This document shows positions 57,021-64,000 of a DNA stretch of 64,000 bases, one piece after another (the first letter of the stretch is position 1; each line of letters opens with the position of its first letter). The position numbers and the translations under genes are program-made. The DNA lies in the NCBI RefSeq assembly GCF_000192225.1, contig NZ_GL872413.1, positions 776,714-840,713 of the forward strand, written 5' to 3'. The notes below the pieces were generated by a model. That model searched no databases and was not told the DNA's origin. It worked only from the letters and a program-made list of their open reading frames with translations. This DNA is from Capnocytophaga sp. oral taxon 338 str. F0234. GTDB taxonomy: Bacteria; Bacteroidota; Bacteroidia; Flavobacteriales; Flavobacteriaceae.

Positions 57021-60000
57021 ATGAATTTAAAAAAATTATTCTTATTGTTTTGCTTTGTCGTAACGACAATGACCTTCGCTCAACAGAAGATCTCTGGGAG
57101 CGTAAAAGATGGTGCAGGGAAACCTGTAGCGGGTGCCAATGTAACTGTGTTTGGAACTACCCGCATGGCTAAAACTAACACTGATGGGGTGTATTCCATT
57201 TCTGCCAAAGAGGGGGAAGTGTTACAATTCACCTTAGCAGGGTATAAAAGTGTAGAAGTTAAGGTAGGACTTTCCTCTACTATTGATGCTGTACTCCTTC
57301 CTTCTGTAGCTCAAGATGGTGGAGAAGCAGGAGCCTTAGGAATTAAGCGTGATAAAAACGCTGTAGGGTATGCCACTCAGAAAACAGAAGCTGACCAGGG
57401 ACTCTCCGGTAATGTTGCTGGGGTACAAACCTCTACAACTTCTTCTATGGGAGGGAATACCAATGTAACTATTCGTGGAGTAGGAAGTATTACCGGTAGT
57501 AACCAACCACTTATCGTTATCGATGGAGTGCCTATGGCAACCGTGGGAGATTCTGATAGTAAGTTTGGGGATGCTGCTGGAGATATTAACCCTGAGGATA
57601 TTGAATCCGTAACAGTCCTTTCAGGAGGAGCAGCTACTGCCCTTTATGGTAGTCGTGGTGGAAACGGAGTAATTATCTATACTACCAAATCCGGTAAGGC
57701 AGGAAAGACAGCTATTGATGTAAAATCTTCTGTTTCTTTTGAAAGAAATTACATCGCTCCTAAGTTACAAAATGAGTATGGTGGAGGTAGATCTCCTTCT
57801 TTCCGTACTTATACTGTGAACGGGAGAGATTATAATGTACCCGCTTATGAAAGTGATGAAAGTTGGGGTCCTAAATATGATAATCAACCATACCTTCCTT
57901 GGTACGCTTTTGATAAGGAATACCTCCCTCAGCATTACTTGAAGGAAGTGCCTTGGAGAGCTCCTAAGAATGATGTAGATAAGCTTTTTAGAACAGGGCT
58001 TAATGTAGCTAACTCTGTTTCTGTATCCCGTGCTGTAGGAGGTACAAACTTGCGTTTCTCTTTAGGAAATAATGAAGTAACAGGAGTTGTTCCCAATACT
58101 AAACTTCAGAAAACAAATGTATCTTTCAGTTTTAATTCTACTTTAACCAAGAAATTGAAAAGTGAAGGAGGGTTTAACTATATTATTACCTCTCGTGATA
58201 ACCCAGAGAACTCTTATACAATGAAGAATCCTATCTCTAAGGTGCTTTATGCTTGGAGTCAACGTCAATTGGATGTGAAAAACTTAGAGAATTATTATAA
58301 AGATCCTAACGGAAACCAACGTACATGGAATAGAAAATCAGCAGCTGATGGATCGCCTCGTTATACCGATAACCCTTATTGGACACTGTATGAAAATACA
58401 AGTAATGATAAGCGCCATCGTTTCTTTGGAAATATAGGATTTACTTATAATTTTACAGATAACCTCTATTGGGTAGGAAAAATCTATGGAGATATCTATA
58501 ACTTGAATACAGAAAAAAGAGTAGCAGTAGGTTCTAAGGAACAATCTTCTTATGAAACAGCTAATTATACCAATTCTGATTTCAACTATGAAACACGTTT
58601 GCACTACACACCAAAACTTGGTAAGGATTTTACTTTGACCGGTTTTGTAGGGTTAGCACGTCGTGAAGGAAGATATCAGTGGGTAAAGGGGAAAACCAAT
58701 GGTGGATTAGTCCTTCCTAATTTCTATAACTTGGAAAACAGTGTGGAAAAACCTTCTTCTACTAATTACCGTAACTGGAGACGTACCAATAGTATCTTTG
58801 GAATGGTTTCTTTTGGTTACAAAGGAATGGTATTCGTAGAAGCTACAGGGCGTAAGGATTACTTTTCTACAGTATCTCAACCTGTGTTCTATCCTTCTGT
58901 AACAGGTTCTTTCGTGTTTACCTCTGCTTGGAAAAGCAAACCTTCTTGGTTCTCTTATGGTAAAATACGTGCAGCTTGGGCTCAGGCAGGTAATGATACC
59001 GCTCCTTACCAGTTGGTTACTTATCCTACTATAGGGTTACCTTTTAATGGAAATCCTAATTACCTACATTCTATTACACAGAATAATCCTGATTTGGTGC
59101 CTGAAATTAAGGAAACCAAAGAAGCTGGTTTGGAATTGCGTTTCTTCAATGATCGTCTCTCAGCCAATGTTTCTGTATATGATATTCTTTCTAAGAACCT
59201 TATTATTCCGCTTCCTGTGGATGGAGCTAACGGATATATATATAAGATGGTTAATAGTGGAGAAATGTCCAACAAAGGGATAGAGGTATCTCTTTCTGCA
59301 ACCCCTGTGAAAATGGGTAAATTCTCTTGGAATGTAAGTTGGAACTTTGCTAAGAATAATAACAAATTGTTGAAACTTTATCCAGGAACCACTCGTTACA
59401 AAATTACCAATGATAGTTCAGGATTAGTTTCTCTTTATGCTATTGAAGGAGAGGCTTACGGACAGCTTTTTGGTAGAGACTTCTTATATGATAAGAAAGG
59501 TAATAGATTGGTCGATGCCAATGGTAAATACCTTACTTCAGAACCTAAGGCTTTAGGCTCTATCATCCCAGATTATACTATGGGACTTAAAAATTCTGTC
59601 AAATATGGTCCTGTAACTTTATCTTTCTTATTTGATTTTCAAAAAGGAGGAAAATATTTTGCTAATGCTTATATGCTTGGTATGTACACAGGTACTTTAC
59701 GTGAAACTACTATCCAGGGTATGCGTGAAGAATTAGCTGGAGGACCTGACGGACAAAAAGGAATTACTGTACCTGGAGTATTTGCTCCCGGAACTCCTAA
59801 AGCAGGACAACCTAATGATAAAAGAATAAGTCCTAAGACCTATGGAAGTCTCTTCTATCGAGGAGTGGACTCTCAGAATATTTTTGATGCTACTTACTTT
59901 AAACTCAGAAGTGTAACACTCTCTTATGATGTACCACTTGCAGAGAAGAAGCATATCAAAGGTCTTAATATTTCTCTCTTTGGAAATAACCTTTGGACTA

Positions 60001-60116
60001 CAGGTCTTGACTGGGATGGTATGGATCCTGAAATTGCTGCCTCTAACAAAGGTATTGGAGAAACTTCCTTGCCTTCTACTCGTTCCTTTGGTATGAGTAT
60101 AGGTTTAAAATTATAA
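57021..60116 (+). CDS. SusC/RagA-family TonB-dependent outer-membrane transporter (pair 3)
   Basis: This 1031-aa paralogue has the signal peptide FVVTTMTFAQ, the regulatory-like domain ISGSVKDGAGKPVAGANVTV, and the plug TSTTSSMGGNTNVTIRGVG followed by GSNQPLIVIDGVPMATVGDSD. GGAATALYGSRGGNGVI follows. The barrel ends MSIGLKL. The start of the plug domain reads EAGALGIKRDKNAVGYATQ with no canonical TonB box before it. It lies in one operon with susD3 (20-nt gap). The barrel is most like that of pair 2, with differences concentrated in segments likely to be surface loops. Substrate unknown. Confidence 0.92.
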   Translation: MNLKKLFLLFCFVVTTMTFAQQKISGSVKDGAGKPVAGANVTVFGTTRMAKTNTDGVYSISAKEGEVLQFTLAGYKSVEVKVGLSSTIDAVLLPSVAQDGGEAGALGIKRDKNAVGYATQKTEADQGLSGNVAGVQTSTTSSMGGNTNVTIRGVGSITGSNQPLIVIDGVPMATVGDSDSKFGDAAGDINPEDIESVTVLSGGAATALYGSRGGNGVIIYTTKSGKAGKTAIDVKSSVSFERNYIAPKLQNEYGGGRSPSFRTYTVNGRDYNVPAYESDESWGPKYDNQPYLPWYAFDKEYLPQHYLKEVPWRAPKNDVDKLFRTGLNVANSVSVSRAVGGTNLRFSLGNNEVTGVVPNTKLQKTNVSFSFNSTLTKKLKSEGGFNYIITSRDNPENSYTMKNPISKVLYAWSQRQLDVKNLENYYKDPNGNQRTWNRKSAADGSPRYTDNPYWTLYENTSNDKRHRFFGNIGFTYNFTDNLYWVGKIYGDIYNLNTEKRVAVGSKEQSSYETANYTNSDFNYETRLHYTPKLGKDFTLTGFVGLARREGRYQWVKGKTNGGLVLPNFYNLENSVEKPSSTNYRNWRRTNSIFGMVSFGYKGMVFVEATGRKDYFSTVSQPVFYPSVTGSFVFTSAWKSKPSWFSYGKIRAAWAQAGNDTAPYQLVTYPTIGLPFNGNPNYLHSITQNNPDLVPEIKETKEAGLELRFFNDRLSANVSVYDILSKNLIIPLPVDGANGYIYKMVNSGEMSNKGIEVSLSATPVKMGKFSWNVSWNFAKNNNKLLKLYPGTTRYKITNDSSGLVSLYAIEGEAYGQLFGRDFLYDKKGNRLVDANGKYLTSEPKALGSIIPDYTMGLKNSVKYGPVTLSFLFDFQKGGKYFANAYMLGMYTGTLRETTIQGMREELAGGPDGQKGITVPGVFAPGTPKAGQPNDKRISPKTYGSLFYRGVDSQNIFDATYFKLRSVTLSYDVPLAEKKHIKGLNISLFGNNLWTTGLDWDGMDPEIAASNKGIGETSLPSTRSFGMSIGLKL

Positions 60117-60136
60117 TAACAAAATAGACAACGAAG

Positions 60137-61816
60137 ATGAAACGAATATTATCTATTATATTATCTGGAGCAGGATTACTGCTTAGCACCAGTTGTGAGA
60201 AGGATTTCGAAGAAATCAATACCAACCCTAATAAGCCTAAAACCTCTCTTTCTTATGCCTTATTCAATGGCTCTAATAAGAGGCTTATGGATTACACTCG
60301 CTATACCACTACTTCCGGAAAGCTTATGCGCTCTTGGATGCAGTATACTGCACAGACCGCTTATACTAAGGAAAGCCGATTCCTTTATAGTGATTATTCA
60401 GGAGACTATATCTGGCGCTTCTGCTATCAAGTAGCAGGAGACTATAAGGAAATTATAGAGCTTAATACAGATCCTGCAACAAAGGTAAAAACAGCTCTCT
60501 ATGGAAATAATGATAATCAGATTGCGGCATCTCGTATCTTGATGGGATATGTCTTTAGTCTGCTTGCAGAAACTTATGGAAATGTACCTTACTACTCTTG
60601 GCACGGAAAGGATAATCCTAAATTTCAGGCTTTACAATTGGAGAAATACATCTCTCCTGAATATGCATCTGAAAAGGATATTTATATGGATATCTTAGAG
60701 GATCTTAAGGAGGCTGTAGACCAAATTAAAACTACAGATGCCGATGGTAAGGCTATTAAGAATGTATTTACTGCAGGAGATGATCTTTTCAGAACTCCTG
60801 AAAAATTGAAAAGATTTGGTAATTCCTTACGCTTGCGTATTGCCATGCATCTTTCAAGAGTAAGGGATACAGAACTTAAGAATAAGGCTCTGGAAACTAT
60901 TCGGGAAATAACAGTAACCAATCCTGCTAAATATCCTGTAATGCAATCCAATGCAGATACAGTAGAACTTCCTTATGAAAGTAATGATACCAATCCTTCT
61001 CCTATTTATAAGAACTATTTCGTAGATAGAAGAACTGACTATTCTCCTGCTAATACGCTTGTTGAGATACTTAAGGGAACCCGAGGAGCTAGTTTAGGTT
61101 TTGGAGTAGACCCTCGTTTGCAGAAATATTGTGCTCCTAAGAATACTTCCTTGAGTGTGATAAAGGCAGGTTCTTATCAAGAAACAGATGATCTCACCAA
61201 GTATGCAGGCATGCCTTATGGAATAAATGAATCTTATAGTGATTCTCAGTTCAGTTCAGGAAGGCTTGTTTCTCTTTTTTCTTCCAAAATCCTTAATCCT
61301 AATTATGCAGAAGTATTTATGGAATATTCAGAAGTATGTTTCTTGCTCTCTGAAGCTCCTTATGCTTTAGGAGGTGCTTGGGATGATGCCAAGTATAAAG
61401 AAGGAGTAAGAGCTTCTATGGAAAAATGGGGAGTAGATGCTACTAAGATTACTGCTTTTGTAAATAGGCTTCCTGCCGCTACAGAGGAAACTGTGATGAC
61501 TCAAAAGTACATTGCTCTTTATATGAATCCAAATGAGGCTTGGACTGAATACCGACGTACAGGATACCCAAATATTCTTATAAAGAATGGAGATGTGAAT
61601 CCTTTGTTAGAGAATGTAACAAATGCTAAAACACATGAGGTAGTAACCACTTATACATTTACCTCTTTGGTATCAGGAGTGGATTTCCCTCAACGCCTTC
61701 AATATCCATTGACTTATAAAAATATTAACTTAGCTAATTTCCAAAAGGCTTTGAAAGATATGGGTATGGGAGATAGAGACTTTATTGGTCAAAAACTTAT
61801 TTTTGCAAAACAATAA
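60137..61816 (+). CDS. SusD/RagB-family surface lipoprotein (pair 3)
   Basis: The 559-aa lipoprotein has Cys20 after LLLSTS and then EKDFEEINTNPNKPKT, as in pair 2. YTKESRFLYSDYSGDYIWRF, DNQIAASRILMGYVFSLLAETYGNVPYY and ALYMNPNEAWTEYRRTGYP are the family landmarks. It has an additional insertion near residue 195 (KTTDADGKAIKN) and a longer segment near the C-terminus compared with pair 2. It ends before a hairpin at 61842. The ligand is unknown. Confidence 0.9.
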   Translation: MKRILSIILSGAGLLLSTSCEKDFEEINTNPNKPKTSLSYALFNGSNKRLMDYTRYTTTSGKLMRSWMQYTAQTAYTKESRFLYSDYSGDYIWRFCYQVAGDYKEIIELNTDPATKVKTALYGNNDNQIAASRILMGYVFSLLAETYGNVPYYSWHGKDNPKFQALQLEKYISPEYASEKDIYMDILEDLKEAVDQIKTTDADGKAIKNVFTAGDDLFRTPEKLKRFGNSLRLRIAMHLSRVRDTELKNKALETIREITVTNPAKYPVMQSNADTVELPYESNDTNPSPIYKNYFVDRRTDYSPANTLVEILKGTRGASLGFGVDPRLQKYCAPKNTSLSVIKAGSYQETDDLTKYAGMPYGINESYSDSQFSSGRLVSLFSSKILNPNYAEVFMEYSEVCFLLSEAPYALGGAWDDAKYKEGVRASMEKWGVDATKITAFVNRLPAATEETVMTQKYIALYMNPNEAWTEYRRTGYPNILIKNGDVNPLLENVTNAKTHEVVTTYTFTSLVSGVDFPQRLQYPLTYKNINLANFQKALKDMGMGDRDFIGQKLIFAKQ

Positions 61817-61841
61817 GTAAAAAGATGTTTTCATAATTGTG

Positions 61842-61871
61842 AAGGGTGGTTGCAATTTTGCAACTGCCCTT
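61842..61871 (+). terminator. Terminator after susD3
   Basis: AAGGGTGGTTGC (61842-61853) pairs with GCAACTGCCCTT (61860-61871) with two wobbles, followed by a T run. Confidence 0.8.
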
Positions 61872-61936
61872 TTTTATGATTGAATTGGCGTAAAGAAACA
61901 ATTGATTAATTTTATATTTTATATGATTTTTTTTTG

Positions 61937-61944
61937 TATCTTTG
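61937..61944 (+). promoter_or_regulatory. -7 promoter element of atpA
   Basis: TATCTTTG after a long T/G tract; start codon 70 nt downstream at 62015. It shows that atpA has its own promoter. Confidence 0.6.
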
Positions 61945-62014
61945 CACGTTATCTTTTATAAGATACGTTAGAGTATAATTAATCATAACTGAAGAATATT
62001 CATAAATAGAAATA

Positions 62015-63595
62015 ATGGCACAAATAAAGGCGGCTGAGGTTTCAGCGATTCTTAAAAAACAATTAGCAAACTTTGATGCTTCTGTATCCTTGGAAGAGGT
62101 AGGGACGGTGTTAGAAGTAGGAGATGGGATTGCTCGTATTTTTGGTCTTTCCAAGGTAGAAAATGGAGAGCTTGTCCACTTCGAATCTGGACAAGAAGGA
62201 ATGGTGCTTAACCTTGAAGAAGACCATGTAGGGGTAGTACTCTTAGGCTCTTCCACACAGATAAAGGAAGGAGATATAGTAAAGCGTACCAAGACTATTG
62301 CCTCTATCAAAGTGGGAGAGGGAATCGTTGGGCGAGTTATCAATACTTTAGGAGAACCTATTGATGGAAAAGGACCTATCTTAGGAGAACTCTATGAAAT
62401 GCCTTTTGAACGTAAGGCTCCTGGGGTTATCTATCGCCAACCGGTGAATGAACCTTTACAGACAGGAATTAAAGCTATTGATGCAATGATTCCTATTGGA
62501 CGAGGACAACGTGAACTTGTCATTGGTGACCGACAAACAGGAAAAACAACAGTATGTATTGATACCATCCTTAATCAAAAAGAATTCTATGATGCAGGCA
62601 ATCCTGTATATTGTATCTATGTAGCCATTGGACAGAAAGCCTCTACAGTAGCAGGAATAGCTAAGACTTTAGAGGATGCAGGAGCACTTGCGTATACCAC
62701 TGTTTTGGCAGCCAATGCTTCTGACCCTGCTCCTATGCAGGTGTATGCTCCTTTTGCAGGAGTTGCTATTGGGGAATATTTTCGCGATACAGGTCGCCCT
62801 GCCCTTATCATCTATGATGACCTTTCCAAACAAGCAATGGCTTATCGTGAAGTATCGCTCTTACTTCGTCGTCCACCTGGACGAGAAGCCTACCCTGGAG
62901 ATGTATTTTACTTACACTCTCGCCTTTTGGAACGTGCAGCCAAGGTGATTAAGGATGATAATGTGGCACGTAATATGAATGACCTCCCCGAATCCATTAA
63001 GCATCTTGTCAAAGGAGGAGGTTCCCTTACAGCACTTCCTATTATTGAAACCCAAGCAGGGGACGTTTCTGCCTATATCCCAACCAATGTGATTTCTATT
63101 ACTGACGGACAGATATTCCTTGAATCTGACCTCTTTAACTCAGGAGTACGCCCAGCTATTAATGTGGGGATCTCTGTATCCCGTGTGGGAGGTTCCGCTC
63201 AGATCAAATCCATGAAGAAGGTTGCGGGTACTCTTAAACTTGATCAAGCACAGTTCCGCGAATTGGCAGCTTTTGCTAAGTTCGGCTCTGACTTGGATGC
63301 CGCTACCAGTAATGTGATTGAGAAAGGAAAGCGTAATGTAGAAATTCTCAAGCAGTCGTCCAATGACCCTTATAAGGTAGAAGACCAAGTAGCAATTATC
63401 TATGTAGGGTCTAAAAACTTACTTCGCCAAGTGCCTGTGGAATGTGTACGTGAATTTGAAAAAGATTTCTTGGAGACCCTTCGAGCTACTCATGAGGAAA
63501 CTCTATTGCAGCTTAAAGCTGGGAAAATTAATGATGAAATCACAGCTGTATTGGACAAAGTAGCCAAAGAAGTAGCACAAAAGTATGTAAAATAG
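62015..63595 (+). CDS. atpA: F0F1 ATP synthase subunit alpha
   Basis: The 526-aa protein is a complete alpha subunit. It has [20 protein letters not shown] in the N-terminal barrel, Walker [13 protein letters not shown] (about residue 170), Walker B-like [28 protein letters not shown], and the [10 protein letters not shown] segment with the essential Arg. The C-terminal domain is intact. Alpha subunits bind a non-catalytic nucleotide and form the F1 hexamer with beta. No atpH is upstream and no atpG downstream; the neighbours are susD3 and a DUF2625 gene. It has its own promoter, so it is an isolated atp gene in this genome unless the rest was moved. Confidence 0.96.
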   Translation: MAQIKAAEVSAILKKQLANFDASVSLEEVGTVLEVGDGIARIFGLSKVENGELVHFESGQEGMVLNLEEDHVGVVLLGSSTQIKEGDIVKRTKTIASIKVGEGIVGRVINTLGEPIDGKGPILGELYEMPFERKAPGVIYRQPVNEPLQTGIKAIDAMIPIGRGQRELVIGDRQTGKTTVCIDTILNQKEFYDAGNPVYCIYVAIGQKASTVAGIAKTLEDAGALAYTTVLAANASDPAPMQVYAPFAGVAIGEYFRDTGRPALIIYDDLSKQAMAYREVSLLLRRPPGREAYPGDVFYLHSRLLERAAKVIKDDNVARNMNDLPESIKHLVKGGGSLTALPIIETQAGDVSAYIPTNVISITDGQIFLESDLFNSGVRPAINVGISVSRVGGSAQIKSMKKVAGTLKLDQAQFRELAAFAKFGSDLDAATSNVIEKGKRNVEILKQSSNDPYKVEDQVAIIYVGSKNLLRQVPVECVREFEKDFLETLRATHEETLLQLKAGKINDEITAVLDKVAKEVAQKYVK

Positions 63596-63673
63596 AATAT
63601 TATTATATTAATATCAATAGAATATTGCCTTACACCCACCCTTGTAAGGTAATATTTTTATAAGACTAAGAGA

Positions 63674-64000
63674 ATGAGAACATTAGGAGAACTGATAAAT
63701 AAAGAAGAGCCTGGTTGGAACTTGGTGCAAGAGTGGTTACAGAATGCTACGAATCCCTATGAAGTACTCCCTCGGGATACCAAGCGTGCGGAAAAAGAAC
63801 TGCTTAATGCACAGGTAACTACACGTTCGCCCATGGGAGCTATTATTTATCAAACAGGAGGAATTCTTATTGATAGTGGCTGGATACGTATCTTAGGCTC
63901 CGGCTCTGAAAGATTAAATAGAGGTATGTTCGAGTGGAATAAAGGAAAAACTTTTGAACATTATGGAGAACCTCCTGTATTTTTATTGGTTGCAGATGAT
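63674..64000 (+). CDS. DUF2625 protein, cut by the window end
   Basis: The first 109 codons of a gene run from ATG 63674 to the window edge without a stop. MRTLGELINKEEPGWNLVQEW, TTRSPMGAIIYQTGGILID and GWIRILGSGSERLNRGMFEW match the DUF2625 family as I know it; a full-length member is about 200-230 aa. Its function is not known. It begins 78 nt after atpA with no clear terminator between, so it may be co-transcribed with atpA. Confidence 0.85.
   Translation, partial: MRTLGELINKEEPGWNLVQEWLQNATNPYEVLPRDTKRAEKELLNAQVTTRSPMGAIIYQTGGILIDSGWIRILGSGSERLNRGMFEWNKGKTFEHYGEPPVFLLVADD

Noticed and set aside
45841-60116. Long nucleotide similarity among the susC genes as a mobile element
   Set aside because: The similarity follows the coding sequence and leader only; there are no terminal repeats or transposase.
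1-64000. tRNA, rRNA or CRISPR features
   Set aside because: No cloverleaf-like or rRNA-like sequence and no regularly spaced repeats were found in the intergenic stretches.

Overview
The window reads as an AT-rich chromosomal segment of a Bacteroidota member, most likely Flavobacteriales and Capnocytophaga-like. The genus is an inference. Support comes from promoters of the TAnnTTTG type in front of many genes, three tandem SusC/SusD pairs, a DPP11-type S46 peptidase, a fused glycogen synthase/alpha-glucan phosphorylase, and GSCFA, DUF4230 and MbnP family proteins. No rRNA, tRNA, CRISPR array, transposase or phage gene was seen.

Region 1 (1-16.5 kb) is accessory. It holds an outer-membrane beta-barrel candidate and a DUF421 membrane protein. 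Next is a small type II restriction-modification pair whose methyltransferase has an in-frame stop. An MdaB-like quinone reductase, a DUF3601-ketopantoate reductase fusion and a secreted unknown follow. A second, intact two-gene cassette couples a 966-aa N6-adenine methyltransferase to a PD-(D/E)XK nuclease. From 10 to 13.7 kb lies an apparent electrophile/quinone stress cluster: a SnoaL-like protein, two flavodoxin-fold oxidoreductases, two HxlR regulators, a MarR regulator and an EVE protein. An unknown secreted protein, an orphan DUF1016 nuclease and an AlkD-like protein close the region. Several gene ends here carry members of one ~30-bp CCCCGC...GCGGGG hairpin family.

Region 2 (16.5-34.4 kb) is mostly housekeeping: a small protein plus ApbE flavin transferase, two YceI proteins, polA, a GrpB-family protein, two SGNH hydrolases, a U32 (TrhP-like) protein, DPP11, a multi-pass membrane protein, an alpha/beta hydrolase, an NhaC-type antiporter, a DUF4230 protein and a GSCFA protein.

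Region 3 (34.4-36.5 kb) is a compact minus-strand cluster: a WYL-domain regulator, a cyclic-phosphate-processing receiver-domain protein (cREC) and an unknown 101-aa protein. Four copies of a 15-bp motif (GGTCRTARYTTGTCC) lie just upstream of TAnnTTTG elements here, three at identical spacing. This looks like a local WYL regulon and is the best candidate for an undescribed system.

Region 4 (36.6-45.5 kb) holds the glycogen synthase-phosphorylase fusion, a TPR protein with a DedA protein, and the anaerobic ribonucleotide reductase genes in the order nrdG-nrdD. NrdD lacks an ATP-cone. Two perfect palindromes lie between nrdG and the first susC.

Region 5 (45.8-61.8 kb) has three paralogous SusC/SusD pairs with similar leaders, no glycan enzymes, and an MbnP-family lipoprotein after pair 2. 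The window ends with a standalone atpA, lacking its usual atp neighbours, and a DUF2625 gene cut by the window edge.
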